31,112 nt of DNA from Burkholderiales bacterium UBA2459 (GCA_002342365.1 DDPV01000012.1:101008-132119); one strand, 5' to 3'. Positions 8,183 to 17,831 are shown, numbered from the stretch's first letter. Notes: generated from the sequence alone by a model not told the origin. Numbers and translations: made by a program.

Positions 8183-9751
8183 ATGTGCGGTGTAATCGGT
8201 GTGGCAGGTCACGGGCCTGTCAATCAGGCAATTTATGACGGATTGTTGCTTCTGCAGCACCGGGGCCAGGACGCGGCTGGTATCGCCACCGAGGACCGGG
8301 GACGGTTTTACATGTACAAAGCCACCGGACTCGTGCGGGATGTTTTTCGCACGCGCAATATGCGCTCATTACCGGGCTTGCATGGTTTAGGCCATGTGCG
8401 CTATCCCACCGCAGGCTCGGCGATGAACCCCGAAGAGGCCCAGCCGTTTTATGTCAATGCGCCTTACGGTGTCACCCTGGCCCATAACGGGAACTTGACC
8501 AACTCAGCCGATTTGAAACGCGAGATGTTTGCGATGGATCGTCGCCACATCAACACGGACTCGGACTCTGAAATACTTCTTAACGTGTTTGCGCACGCGC
8601 TGCAAGATCTCGGTGCTGCGGCAAAGCTTGAGGCTATGCAGCGCAGCAGCCTGCGCGCGCAGCTCACCGTGGACGAAATCTTTGCGGCAGTCACAATACT
8701 TGGAACGCGCGCCCGTGGCGCTTTTGCTGTGGCGATGCAAATTGCCAATGTCGGCTTGCTTGCGTTTCGTGATCCTTTTGGTATTCGTCCGATGTGTCTT
8801 GGCTTTCGGGAAACCGAACAGGGTACCGAGTGGATGGTCGCCTCGGAGTCGGTTGCGGTTGAGGGCCTCGGATTTGAATTGCTGCGCGACCTAAAGCCCG
8901 GCGAAGCCATTTTGATCGACCGCGATGGGCAATTGCACCAGCAGCAATGCATGCCCTCTCAAGGATTGCATCCTTGTATTTTTGAGTATGTTTACTTTGC
9001 CCGCCCAGATTCGGTGATCGACCAGGTTTCGGTGTACGACGCGCGGCTGAGCATGGGAGCCTTGCTCGCTGACGATGTGAAGGCGGCCTTTCACATGGGC
9101 GATATTGATGTGGTGATGCCGATTCCCGACACCTCGCGCCCTTCGGCGATGGAACTGGCAGACCGCCTGAGTCTGCCGTACCGGGAGGGTTTCATCAAGA
9201 ATCGCTACGTGGGCCGAACCTTCATCATGCCAGGGCAGGCTGTACGACGCCGTTCGGTAAGGCAAAAGCTCAATGCGATGAGCATCGAATTCAAAGGCAA
9301 AAGTGTGTTGCTGGTGGACGATTCAATCGTTCGGGGGACCACATCACAGGAAATCATTCAAATGGCGCGAGATGCTGGCGCGCGCAAGGTCTACTTTGCA
9401 TCGGCCTCACCGCCGGTACGTTTCCCCAATGTGTATGGTATCGATATGCCAACGCGTAGCGAGCTGGTTGCGCACGGACGCAGCGACCAGGAAATTTGCA
9501 AGCTGCTTGGCGCCGACGGTCTTGTCTATCAATCGATCCACAGCATGAAGCAGGCTGTGGCAAGGCTTGCGCAGGGTTTTCGGGGCTTTGAAGCCTCCTG
9601 TTTTGACGGTCACTACCTGACTGGTGATGTGGATCAGGCCTTGCTCGGGGAAATCGAGTCACAAAGGCTCAGGATGGAGGCAGCGGAAGAGGCATCGCAG
9701 GCGGATTTGCATGCGGCGATGAATTTGCAATTTTTACAACGAGATGCCTGA
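8183..9751 (+). CDS. purF: Amidophosphoribosyltransferase
   Basis: A 522-residue enzyme for the committed step of purine synthesis: glutamine plus PRPP gives 5-phosphoribosylamine. It starts directly with MCGVIG, so Cys2 becomes the N-terminal nucleophile after Met removal and there is no propeptide, as in E. coli. The N-terminal glutaminase domain shows QHRGQDAAGI (25-34), Arg73 in HVRYPTAG, and HNGNLTN (101-107). The C-terminal phosphoribosyltransferase domain carries the PRPP motif VDDSIVRGTT at 378-387 and the SAS/PPVRFPN loop that follows. The start lies three bases after the cvpA stop; the GGGGAG in the end of cvpA is a good ribosome site. Confidence 0.97.
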   Translation: MCGVIGVAGHGPVNQAIYDGLLLLQHRGQDAAGIATEDRGRFYMYKATGLVRDVFRTRNMRSLPGLHGLGHVRYPTAGSAMNPEEAQPFYVNAPYGVTLAHNGNLTNSADLKREMFAMDRRHINTDSDSEILLNVFAHALQDLGAAAKLEAMQRSSLRAQLTVDEIFAAVTILGTRARGAFAVAMQIANVGLLAFRDPFGIRPMCLGFRETEQGTEWMVASESVAVEGLGFELLRDLKPGEAILIDRDGQLHQQQCMPSQGLHPCIFEYVYFARPDSVIDQVSVYDARLSMGALLADDVKAAFHMGDIDVVMPIPDTSRPSAMELADRLSLPYREGFIKNRYVGRTFIMPGQAVRRRSVRQKLNAMSIEFKGKSVLLVDDSIVRGTTSQEIIQMARDAGARKVYFASASPPVRFPNVYGIDMPTRSELVAHGRSDQEICKLLGADGLVYQSIHSMKQAVARLAQGFRGFEASCFDGHYLTGDVDQALLGEIESQRLRMEAAEEASQADLHAAMNLQFLQRDA

Positions 9752-9767
9752 CCGGCAATAAGCGACG

Positions 9768-11009
9768 ATGGACGATTACTTTGCACCTGATCCCTTGAAC
9801 GATCTTGATTTCAGCACAAGAGCGGTACGTGCAGGAACCGATCGAACCGCCTTTGGCGAGCATGGCGAGGCGATGTTTCTGACTTCGAGCTTTGTTTTCG
9901 ATAACGCAGCCCAAGCTGCAGCCCGATTCGGAAACCAGGATCCAGGTTATGTTTATTCGCGTTTTACCAATCCAACGGTTCGACAGTTTGAGCGCAGGCT
10001 TGCCAGTCTTGAGCAAGGGGAAGCGTGCATCGCTACCGCATCAGGTATGGCAGCGATTATGACCACCGCCATGGCCTTGCTGAAGGCAGGCGATCATTTG
10101 GTCTGCGCAAGCGCTGTTTTCGGGGCAACTTATCAGCTTTTCAACATGCTCGAGCGCTTCGGGATCAGCTGCAGTTATGTGCCGCTGACCGATTTGCAAG
10201 CCTGGGAGCAGGCAATCAGGCCGCAGACCCGGATGTTTTATATTGAAACGCCGTCAAACCCGCTCACCGAGATTGCCGACCTTCAGGCTCTGGCAGCGCT
10301 GGCCCGATCGCACAGCATCAGCCTCGTGGTCGATAACTGCTTTTGCACGCCAGCGCTGCAACTGCCGCTTGCGCATGGTGCCGATATTGTGATTCATTCT
10401 GCAACGAAATATATTGATGGCCAAGGGCGGATTCTTGGCGGGGCAATTGTTGGCCGGCGGGCCTTGATCCATGATCAAATCCTGCCGCTGATGCGGATGA
10501 CCGGACCTACGCTTTCGGCCTTTAATGCATGGGTGCTAATCAAAGGCATGGAGACTTTGTCATTGCGCATGGAACAACAAAGCGAGCACGCGCTCACGAT
10601 TGCCCATTGGCTGCAGGCCCATCCTGGCGTGGCGCGTGTGTTTTACCCGGGCCTGAAAAGTCATCCGCAGCATGCGCTCGCCAGCGCACAGCAGAGGCGT
10701 TTTGGAGCGATCGTCGCTTTTGAGGTGTGCGGCAAGGACGATCAGGCGCTGCGTGAGCATGCATGGTCTGTAATAGATCATTGCAAAGTGATCTCGATCA
10801 CCGGAAATCTTGGCGATACAAAGAGCACGATTACCCACCCGGCCACGACGACCCATGGAAGGCTCACGCCACAAGCCCGAGCGCAAGCCGGTATCGGTGA
10901 GGGTTTGATCCGCCTGGCGGTCGGTTTGGAGTCGCCACGCGATGTTTGTGCAGATCTTGAGCGCGGTTTTCAGGCGATGCAAGCCCTGCTGGCCGGCCGT
11001 TCAGGCTAG
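9768..11009 (+). CDS. metZ: O-succinylhomoserine sulfhydrylase
   Basis: A 413-residue PLP enzyme of the Cys/Met metabolism family. Members at this position, directly after purF in Betaproteobacteria and Pseudomonas, use O-succinylhomoserine and sulfide to make homocysteine. Seen are YVYSRFTNPT (61-70, phosphate/substrate binding), ATASGMAAI (89-97), ETPSNPL (160-166) with the ring-stacking neighbourhood, and the PLP lysine Lys214 in HSATKYIDGQG. The C-terminal half has GNLGDTKSTITHPATTTH and GLIRLAVGLE, both typical. The substrate choice (succinyl and not acetyl homoserine, or cystathionine) is inferred from the HSATKYIDGQGR pattern and the neighbourhood. The ribosome site is weak. Confidence 0.9.
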   Translation: MDDYFAPDPLNDLDFSTRAVRAGTDRTAFGEHGEAMFLTSSFVFDNAAQAAARFGNQDPGYVYSRFTNPTVRQFERRLASLEQGEACIATASGMAAIMTTAMALLKAGDHLVCASAVFGATYQLFNMLERFGISCSYVPLTDLQAWEQAIRPQTRMFYIETPSNPLTEIADLQALAALARSHSISLVVDNCFCTPALQLPLAHGADIVIHSATKYIDGQGRILGGAIVGRRALIHDQILPLMRMTGPTLSAFNAWVLIKGMETLSLRMEQQSEHALTIAHWLQAHPGVARVFYPGLKSHPQHALASAQQRRFGAIVAFEVCGKDDQALREHAWSVIDHCKVISITGNLGDTKSTITHPATTTHGRLTPQARAQAGIGEGLIRLAVGLESPRDVCADLERGFQAMQALLAGRSG

Positions 11010-11054
11010 CGCGATCAAGTGCACGCGAGCCCAATGACATCAACAGGTGTTGAC

Positions 11055-11933
11055 ATGACGAGCTACAAATCGGTTGAGCAAATTGTTCAGGGCGTTGCAA
11101 GTACCGATGGTGCGGGCGTGAAGCTCTTGCGTGTGCTGCACGGCGCATCGATGCAACGCCGACTGGATCCCTGGTTAATGCTCGATTATTTTTCATCGGA
11201 TCAACCCGATGATTACCTCGCGGGCTTTCCCGATCATCCGCACCGTGGCTTTGAGACGATCACGATCATGCTCGAAGGCCGCATGTTGCACCGGGACAGC
11301 CGCGGCAATGAGGGCTTGCTTGAAGCGGGCGATGTGCAGTGGATGCGTGCAGCACGCGGCATCGTGCACTCCGAAATGCCGCAACAGACCCAAGGTCGAC
11401 TCGCGGGATTTCAGCTCTGGCTGAATCTGCCTGCGTCGCACAAAATGCTTGAACCCTGCTGGCGGGATATTGCGGCGGCGGATATCCCGCGGTGGGAGGA
11501 CAGCCATGGCGGCTATTTGCGGCTGATTGCAGGCGCTTTGCCTGAGCGTTTGGGGGAACTGTGCTGTATATCGGAGACCACGATCGGCCCGCTTGTGCAA
11601 ACGCTAAGCAAGCCTTTGATCGTCCATGGTCGGATTGCGGCAAAGCGGCAAGGCGATTGTGATCTTGAGATTCCGGTTCCCAGGGGCCACCATGCTTTGA
11701 TTTATATGATCGATGACGGTCTTGTGATCGATGAACAAGCCCTGCCGGCAGGCTCGATGGCGGTCTTGTCAAACGATGGTGATGGATTGCGACTGGCTGG
11801 AGCGGGTTCCTTTTTGTTGGTGAGCGGACAACCGATTGGCGAGCCCATTGTGCAAATGGGACCTTTTGTGATGAACACGCGTGAAGCCGTCTTACAAGCG
11901 GTCCACGACTATCAAACGGGGCGGCTAGGCTGA
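11055..11933 (+). CDS. Pirin family cupin protein
   Basis: I chose ATG 11055 (292 residues) because AGGTG at 11045-11049 is a suitable ribosome site and the family begins near here. GTG 11019 or ATG 11034 would add 12 or 7 residues. The pirin N-terminal cupin metal site is intact: His61 and His63 in HPHRGFETIT, and His105 and Glu107 in GIVHSEMP. The PHP..ETVT-like signature and the GDVQWMRAARGIVHSE block are diagnostic. Several bacterial pirins act as quercetinases or redox-sensing regulators; which applies here cannot be told. It is 12 bases upstream of the NusG-like gene, so it may be co-transcribed, with no obvious functional link. Confidence 0.92.
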   Translation: MTSYKSVEQIVQGVASTDGAGVKLLRVLHGASMQRRLDPWLMLDYFSSDQPDDYLAGFPDHPHRGFETITIMLEGRMLHRDSRGNEGLLEAGDVQWMRAARGIVHSEMPQQTQGRLAGFQLWLNLPASHKMLEPCWRDIAAADIPRWEDSHGGYLRLIAGALPERLGELCCISETTIGPLVQTLSKPLIVHGRIAAKRQGDCDLEIPVPRGHHALIYMIDDGLVIDEQALPAGSMAVLSNDGDGLRLAGAGSFLLVSGQPIGEPIVQMGPFVMNTREAVLQAVHDYQTGRLG

Positions 11934-11945
11934 GTCGTAAGGGTT

Positions 11946-12452
11946 ATGACACTGATAAGCGATGATCAACGGCCCTGGTACGTCTGTCACACAAAACCCA
12001 AGCAAGAGTTTCGTGCGGCGGAAAATCTCGATCGCCAGGGCTATCAGATCTGGTTGCCGCAAATGATGGCCTGGCAGCGCAAGAAGTCGCTGCTGGTGCC
12101 GATGTTTCCACGGTACATGTTTCTCAGGCCAGCGCATGCGCAACAAAGCATTGCGCCGATCCGCTCAACGCTTGGGGTTTTCGGATTGGTCCGTTTCGGG
12201 ATGGAGCCCGCGGTGATTCGCGACCCCACGCTGCAATCGCTTCGTGCGCTTGAGGAGCAGCTGCGCGAGGCAGCATTCACAAGCTTTTCGCCCTTCAAGC
12301 AGGGCGACCGGGTGCTGATTGTGGACGGTCCCTTCAAGGGTCTTGAAGGCATTGTCAGTTCGGTGGCTGAAGAGCGGGTCAGCGTTTTGATGACCCTGAT
12401 CGGACGAGAGCGCTCGCTGGAGTTTCCTGCTGCCATGCTTAAGGTCAGTTAG
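11946..12452 (+). CDS. RfaH/NusG-type transcription antitermination protein
   Basis: A 168-residue protein with an N-terminal NGN domain (about 10-105) beginning WYVCHTKPKQE and containing VPMFPRYMFLR at 51-61, the conserved segment that contacts the RNA polymerase clamp. A C-terminal KOW domain (about 115-150: FKQGDRVLIVDGPFKGLEGIVSS) follows. It is not the housekeeping nusG: the gene is not beside secE and rplK, and the N-terminus is RfaH-like. Specialised NusG paralogues bind the elongating polymerase and suppress Rho-dependent termination in long, foreign or polysaccharide operons. It stands 19 bases before galE and the next epimerase, which suggests control of sugar or capsule genes. No clear ops-like element was found nearby. 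Confidence 0.87.
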   Translation: MTLISDDQRPWYVCHTKPKQEFRAAENLDRQGYQIWLPQMMAWQRKKSLLVPMFPRYMFLRPAHAQQSIAPIRSTLGVFGLVRFGMEPAVIRDPTLQSLRALEEQLREAAFTSFSPFKQGDRVLIVDGPFKGLEGIVSSVAEERVSVLMTLIGRERSLEFPAAMLKVS

Positions 12453-12471
12453 TCCTGCAAGCATCCACACA

Positions 12472-13503
12472 ATGTCGAAACAGGCGATTCTCTTGACAGG
12501 CGGTGCGGGCTACATCGGCAGCCACACCGCAGTCAGTTTGGCGGAGGCAGGCTACTTCCCTGTTTTGCTTGATAATTTCTGTAACGCTGATCGTGCTGTG
12601 ATTGATCGCCTGACGCAGCTGATTGGCGCTTCGGCCTTCGCAATCAGGCAGGGGGACGCTCGCGAACAGTGCGTGGTCACAAGCCTGATTGAGGACTTTG
12701 AGGTCGCAGCGGTGATTCATTTTGCCGCCCTGAAGGCCGTCGGTGAATCGGTATCACAACCTTTACGTTATTACGACAATAACACAGCATCGCTGATTGC
12801 GGTGCTCAAGGCGATTGAGGCATACGCAAGCACGCGGGCGATTAGCCTGGTTTACAGTTCGTCGGCCACGGTTTACGGCGACCCTGATACGGTACCGATA
12901 CCCGAGACCGCGCCGCTGCGTCCGACCAATCCTTATGCATGGACCAAACTCATCGGTGAGCAAATTGCACTGGCGCATTCGCATGCCGATCCGCGCTGCC
13001 GCGTGGTGAGATTGCGATACTTCAACCCTGTGGGCGCGCATGCTTCAGCCTTGATCGGCGAGCAACCTCAAGGCGTGCCCAACAATTTGATGCCCTATGT
13101 GCAGCAGGTAGCGGTGGGTAAACGCGCCTTTCTCGCTGTCTTCGGTTGCGACTGGCCAACAGCGGATGGCACCGGTGTGCGCGACTACCTGCACGTGATG
13201 GATCTGGCACAAGGCCATGTCAGCGCAGTCGATTATCTGTTGCAAGGCGGTGCTTCAGAGGTTATCAACCTGGGAACCGGAAAGGGCCATTCGGTTCTTG
13301 ATCTGGTCAACGCCTTTACCAAAGCAAGCGGTCAGTCGATTCCTTATCGCTTTGTTGAACGGCGGCCCGGCGATATCGCGGTCTGTTATGCCGATGCCGG
13401 CAAGGCGTTGTCGCTACTGGGCTGGAAGGCCGGCTACGATCTTGACACCATGTGCGCCGATGCCTGGCGCTGGCAATCGACCAACCCCGACGGTTATCAA
13501 TAA
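12472..13503 (+). CDS. galE: UDP-glucose 4-epimerase
   Basis: A 343-residue extended short-chain dehydrogenase. GalE interconverts UDP-glucose and UDP-galactose (some homologues also the N-acetylated forms) using tightly bound NAD. The Rossmann motif GGAGYIGS is at 10-17. HFAALKAVGES (83-93) is the typical GalE block. The catalytic Ser/Thr segment is SSSATVYG (129-136), and Tyr155 and Lys159 form YxxxK in NPYAWTK. RYFNPVGAH and the C-terminal RRPGDIAVCYAD are GalE signatures. No good ribosome site is seen; the gene lies 19 bases after the NusG-like gene and may depend on coupling. Nine bases separate it from the next epimerase. Confidence 0.93.
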   Translation: MSKQAILLTGGAGYIGSHTAVSLAEAGYFPVLLDNFCNADRAVIDRLTQLIGASAFAIRQGDAREQCVVTSLIEDFEVAAVIHFAALKAVGESVSQPLRYYDNNTASLIAVLKAIEAYASTRAISLVYSSSATVYGDPDTVPIPETAPLRPTNPYAWTKLIGEQIALAHSHADPRCRVVRLRYFNPVGAHASALIGEQPQGVPNNLMPYVQQVAVGKRAFLAVFGCDWPTADGTGVRDYLHVMDLAQGHVSAVDYLLQGGASEVINLGTGKGHSVLDLVNAFTKASGQSIPYRFVERRPGDIAVCYADAGKALSLLGWKAGYDLDTMCADAWRWQSTNPDGYQ

Positions 13504-13512
13504 GGATTTCAG

Positions 13513-14517
13513 ATGCGTGTTGTGGTGACCGGAGCAGCCGGCTTTATCGGCTTTCATGTGGCGCGATTTTTGTTGTCGCGAGGTGACGACGTCCTGGGCG
13601 TTGATTCGGTCAATGATTATTACGATCCTGCGATCAAAGAAGCAAGGCTCGCCATCCTCAGCGCGATGCCCGGGTTCTCTTTTTTACGGGGTAGCCTTGT
13701 GGATGAAGCGCTGGTGAGTCAGGCTTTCATGCACAGGCCCGAGCGGGTGATTCACCTGGCGGCGCAGGCTGGCGTGCGCTACTCGCTCGTCAATCCAATG
13801 GCCTATGTGGAAAGCAACATCATCGCTTTTACCCGAATCCTTGAGGCCTGTCGCCATCACCAGGTTGCCCATCTTACTTATGCGTCGACCAGCAGCGTTT
13901 ATGGCGCAAACACCAAGATGCCCTTTAGCGAGCATCAAGGTGTTGACCATCCGCTGCAGTTTTACGCCGCAAGCAAGCGTGCCAATGAATTGATGGCCCA
14001 CAGCTACAGCCATCTTTTTGCGCTTCCCACCACCGGTTTACGGTTTTTCACGGTCTACGGGCCATGGGGCAGGCCTGATATGGCCTTGTTTTTGTTCACG
14101 AAAAACATCCTGGAAGGCAAAGCCATCGAGGTGTTTAACCATGGCAAGCACACCAGGGATTTCACCTATGTGGACGATATTGTTCAAGGTGTTGTCCGCG
14201 CCAGTGATCAGATTGCCCAGGCCAATCCGCATTGGCGATCTGACGATCCCGACCCGGCAAGCAGCCAGGCACCCTTTCGGATTTTCAACATCGGCAACAA
14301 TGCGCCGGTGAGCTTGAGCGCCTATATTGCAGCGATCGAAGATGTGCTTGGATTGAAGGCGATTCAAAGGCATTTGCCGCTTCAACCCGGTGATGTACCC
14401 GATACTTATGCCGATGTAAGCGCCCTGGTTGAACAGGTGGGCTACAAGCCCGCAACGCCGGTGAAGCTTGGCGTGAAACGCTTCGTTGACTGGTATCGGC
14501 AGTACTACCGCTGTTAG
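13513..14517 (+). CDS. NAD-dependent epimerase, probable UDP-glucuronate 4-epimerase
   Basis: A 334-residue extended SDR. The NAD motif TGAAGFIG is at 6-13. The segment GVDSVNDYYDPAIKEARL (29-46) is the hallmark of the UDP-glucuronate 4-epimerase group (CapI, LpsL, WbnF), where NDYYDP recurs. HLAAQAGVRYSL (81-92), STSSVYG (125-131), Tyr151 and Lys155 in YAASK, and FTVYGPWGRPDMAL (179-192) agree. The product would be UDP-galacturonate for capsule, LPS or exopolysaccharide. AAGGATTTC ahead of ATG is a good ribosome site. Its last four bases overlap the 3' end of dnaE2 on the other strand. Assignment within the epimerases is by motif only. Confidence 0.86.
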   Translation: MRVVVTGAAGFIGFHVARFLLSRGDDVLGVDSVNDYYDPAIKEARLAILSAMPGFSFLRGSLVDEALVSQAFMHRPERVIHLAAQAGVRYSLVNPMAYVESNIIAFTRILEACRHHQVAHLTYASTSSVYGANTKMPFSEHQGVDHPLQFYAASKRANELMAHSYSHLFALPTTGLRFFTVYGPWGRPDMALFLFTKNILEGKAIEVFNHGKHTRDFTYVDDIVQGVVRASDQIAQANPHWRSDDPDPASSQAPFRIFNIGNNAPVSLSAYIAAIEDVLGLKAIQRHLPLQPGDVPDTYADVSALVEQVGYKPATPVKLGVKRFVDWYRQYYRC

Positions 14518-17500
14518 CGAAAATCCCGGCTGGCTGCGGGTTGGAACAGGCCCAGGTGCATGCTGTGATCTTCGACTCGCATCGCCAGCAGATGGGTGAC
14601 TTGACCTGCGGTGTGCGGGTCGCGCTGCCAGCGGCCATAAACTGTCATCAGTTGCGCATTGAAAATTGCATCCCGATAACGGCTGACCAGGTCAGGGAAT
14701 ATCACGACTTGAATCACACCGGTTTCATCTTCGAGTGTAATAAAAATAACACCTTTGGCTGTTTCGGGCCGTTGGCGGTGAGTGACCAGACCGCTGCCGC
14801 GGGCAAGCGCACCATCGGACAATGTGCGCAAATCCATAGCGCTCTTTATACGATATTGTTGTAATAGCGGTCTAAGTAAGGCCATGGGGTGCTTGCCCAT
14901 CGAAACGCCTGTATAACGAAGATCGGCTGCGATGCTTGCCAATTCATCGGGCGCCTCAAGCGCGCCTGGGGCCGGTTCGAGCGCGGCCTCCTCGCTGGCT
15001 TTGAGCAAATCACCTTGTGGCTGCCAGCCGCTCGCCTGCCATAGGCTGTGGCGTCGATGACCGCTTAGACCGCTTAAGGCATTGGCCTGAGCCAAAGCTT
15101 GCAGTTCGTCCTGATCAAGCCCTGTGCGGCTTGCCAGTGATGGCAGACTCTTTGATGCAGCGCTTTTTCGCCAGGCTTCAACCCGCTGACCTCCAGCCGC
15201 ACTTAGCCCGCGTACGCGATGCAAGCCGAGCCGAACGGCGTCGCTGCCGTCGGGCTGAATCTCAAGCTTCGATTCCCAGTCGCTGTGCAGCACGTCGACG
15301 GCAAGAACCTTCACGCCATGATGCCGTGCATCCTGGATCAACTGAGCCGGCGCGTAAAAGCCCAGGGGCTGACTGTTTAGCATGGCCGCTAAAAAGGCTG
15401 CAGGCTCATGGCATTTGATCCAGCAACTCACATAAACAAGCAGGGCAAAGCTTGCCGCATGACTCTCCGGGAAGCCGTATTCACCGAATCCTTCAATTTG
15501 CCGGAAAATCTGTTGGGCGAACTCGCTCTCATAACCTCGGGCTTGCATGCCCTGAATCAAGGCTTCTTCGAATCGCCCAAGCGTGCCACGCCGGCGCCAG
15601 GCGGCCATGGCCCGCCGTAGCTGATCGGCTTCACCGGCGGTAAAGCCCGCGGCCAGGATCGCGATTTGCATCACCTGTTCCTGGAAAATCGGCACACCCA
15701 AGGTGCGCTCCAGCGCCGGCTTGATTTCCTCTTTGGGATAGACCACAGGCTCCAGACCCTGCCGGCGGCGCAAATAGGGATGCACCATCCCTCCCTGTAT
15801 CGGTCCGGGCCGAACGATCGCGACCTCAATCACCAAATCATAAAAGCACCGTGGTTTGAGCTTTGGCAGCATCGCCATTTGCGCCCGCGACTCGATCTGG
15901 AAAACACCCAAGCTGTCGCCAGCGCTGATCATGGCGTAGGTTTGAGCGTCTTCAGCAGGTACGTCTTGCATGCCAAAGCGTCGACCGTCCCGTTCGCTGA
16001 TCAAGGCCAAAGCGCGGCGAATCGCGCTCAGCATGCCAAGCGCAAGGATGTCGACTTTGAGTAAACCCAAGGCATCTAAATCATCTTTGTCCCATTGAAT
16101 AACCGAGCGACCCGGCATGGACGCAGGTTCGATAGGAACCATGGCATCAAGACGATCACGCGCAATCACAAAACCGCCACTGTGCTGCGAGAGATGGCGC
16201 GGAAAGCCGATAAGCGCGCTGCTGAGCTCGATCCATTGCTGCACTTTGAAGTGCCCGATATCCAGTCCGGCTTCTTGAAAGGCGATCGCCTGTGGCGCAT
16301 CGCGATGCAGGCCGCGATGGGCTCGAAGGCATTGCGCAACATCAGCAGCGCCAAAGCCGAGCGCCTTACCGACTTCGCGCAGCGCTGATCGAAGCCGCCA
16401 GCTGATGACCGCGGCAGTCAGTGCAGCCCGCTCACGACCATATTTGTGATATAGATATTGGATCACCTCTTCGCGTCGTTGATGTTCAAAATCAATATCG
16501 ATATCAGGAGGTTCACGACGTTCGCGGGAAATGAAACGTTCAAAAAGTACCGACATACGCGCCGGATCAACTTCAGTCACACCAAGCACATAGCAAACCG
16601 CTGAATTGGCTGCAGAGCCGCGGCCCTGGCACAAAATACCCCGCTCCCGGGCAAACTGCACAATGTCAGCAACTGTCAGGAAGTAGGCCTCGTATTGAAG
16701 CTCTTCGATCAGTGACAGTTCATGTTCAATCTGTTTGCGGACGCTTGAGGGTGTACCCATGGGGTAGCGCTCAAGCATGCCGGCTTCACACAGAAAGCGC
16801 AGATAAGTGCTTGGGCTGTGCCCCTCGGGGACGATTTCACGCGGATATTCATAACGAAGGCTATCAAGGGAAAACAGACATTGCGCAGCGATATCAAGGC
16901 TTGCTGCAAGCCAGTCTGAGGGATAGCGTTGGGCCAGCACCAGCCGGCTTCTTAGCTGCGCTTCAGCATTGGGTAAACAGGTGGTGCCAAGCTCGGTGAT
17001 CGAAACGCCTTGCGCGATCGCCAATAAAACATCGGTGAGTGCGCGACGCGATCGGCGATGAAAGCGCACATCGCCGCAGGCCGTGATCCGGGTTGCGGTA
17101 TACCGGCTCCAATTGCGTAGCTGCTGAGCCCAGACCTGGTCCCAGCCGCGGGCATGGAAGACGGCACCGATATGCAGACGTTTGCCGAAACAATCGCGCA
17201 GCGCTTTCAGGATCGTAGGGCAGGGCTGGTCGTGCTGTGTGGGATTGGGACCTTCAAAACCTGCAGCAGGTATCCAGATTGCCAAACAGTCTGGAAGACC
17301 GCTGCGCCATTGTGCCTCTGTCCAAAGGTACGATCCTTTGCTTGCCTGCTGCCGGGCTTGTGATATCGCCTGACTCATCTGACCGTAGCCATCACGATTC
17401 ATGGCCAGCAGCAGCAAGCGGTCGCTCTCGCCCAGATCAAGCCAGTTGGTCGATTCAGCGGTGCTGCTGGGCTCGACCGACATCCGGCATTGGGTGCCGA

Positions 17501-17744
17501 TCAACAAGGGCATACCGATTTGTTTGGCACGCACGTGCGCCCGTACCACGCCGGCAAGTGAGCACTCGTCGGTCATAGCAATGGCTGCATAGCCAAGGGC
17601 TTGGGCGCGATCGACCAATTCCTCAGGATGCGATCCGCCCCGCAAAAAGCTGTAGTTGCTGACAGCCATCAACTCGGCGTAAGCAGGTAACTGTGCCGAT
17701 AGCCCTTGCGTATCGTCAGCGCCGGCAAAGGAAGGGACAAGCAT
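14514..17744 (-). CDS. dnaE2: Error-prone DNA polymerase DnaE2 (ImuC)
   Basis: A 1076-residue C-family polymerase, the usual length for DnaE2. The N-terminal PHP domain begins YAELMAVSNYSFLRGGSHPEEL (from about residue 22), the DnaE2-specific form. The palm motif PDIDIDF is at 413-419 with catalytic aspartates, preceded by CQGRGSAANS (372-381). A second palm aspartate region is QWDKDDLDALGLLKVDILALGML. The C-terminal OB-fold region (GLVTHRQRPETAKGVIFITLEDETG) is present. DnaE2 extends from lesions together with ImuA and ImuB and causes damage-induced mutation. GGAG precedes the ATG, and a LexA box lies about 43 bases upstream of it. The gene is normally next to imuB; here it is 5.6 kb away. 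Confidence 0.96.
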   Translation of the reverse strand: MLVPSFAGADDTQGLSAQLPAYAELMAVSNYSFLRGGSHPEELVDRAQALGYAAIAMTDECSLAGVVRAHVRAKQIGMPLLIGTQCRMSVEPSSTAESTNWLDLGESDRLLLLAMNRDGYGQMSQAISQARQQASKGSYLWTEAQWRSGLPDCLAIWIPAAGFEGPNPTQHDQPCPTILKALRDCFGKRLHIGAVFHARGWDQVWAQQLRNWSRYTATRITACGDVRFHRRSRRALTDVLLAIAQGVSITELGTTCLPNAEAQLRSRLVLAQRYPSDWLAASLDIAAQCLFSLDSLRYEYPREIVPEGHSPSTYLRFLCEAGMLERYPMGTPSSVRKQIEHELSLIEELQYEAYFLTVADIVQFARERGILCQGRGSAANSAVCYVLGVTEVDPARMSVLFERFISRERREPPDIDIDFEHQRREEVIQYLYHKYGRERAALTAAVISWRLRSALREVGKALGFGAADVAQCLRAHRGLHRDAPQAIAFQEAGLDIGHFKVQQWIELSSALIGFPRHLSQHSGGFVIARDRLDAMVPIEPASMPGRSVIQWDKDDLDALGLLKVDILALGMLSAIRRALALISERDGRRFGMQDVPAEDAQTYAMISAGDSLGVFQIESRAQMAMLPKLKPRCFYDLVIEVAIVRPGPIQGGMVHPYLRRRQGLEPVVYPKEEIKPALERTLGVPIFQEQVMQIAILAAGFTAGEADQLRRAMAAWRRRGTLGRFEEALIQGMQARGYESEFAQQIFRQIEGFGEYGFPESHAASFALLVYVSCWIKCHEPAAFLAAMLNSQPLGFYAPAQLIQDARHHGVKVLAVDVLHSDWESKLEIQPDGSDAVRLGLHRVRGLSAAGGQRVEAWRKSAASKSLPSLASRTGLDQDELQALAQANALSGLSGHRRHSLWQASGWQPQGDLLKASEEAALEPAPGALEAPDELASIAADLRYTGVSMGKHPMALLRPLLQQYRIKSAMDLRTLSDGALARGSGLVTHRQRPETAKGVIFITLEDETGVIQVVIFPDLVSRYRDAIFNAQLMTVYGRWQRDPHTAGQVTHLLAMRVEDHSMHLGLFQPAASRDFR

Positions 17745-17786
17745 GGCGAGCTCCGAAAAGCTGAAAGTCGCTGGTTTTGATCAAAA

Positions 17787-17802
17787 CTGTATAAATATAC
17801 AG
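17787..17802. promoter_or_regulatory. LexA operator of dnaE2
   Basis: CTGTATAAATATACAG, essentially the proteobacterial SOS box CTGTATATATATACAG with one central change. It is 43 bases upstream of the dnaE2 ATG (minus strand), where TATA-rich sequence could also form the -10 region, so bound LexA would block the promoter. It is also about 110 bases upstream of the ugpB start on the other strand. The lexA gene itself lies in this window. Confidence 0.92.
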
Positions 17803-17831
17803 TTTAACAGCGCTGCCTGCACACCTTGGCT

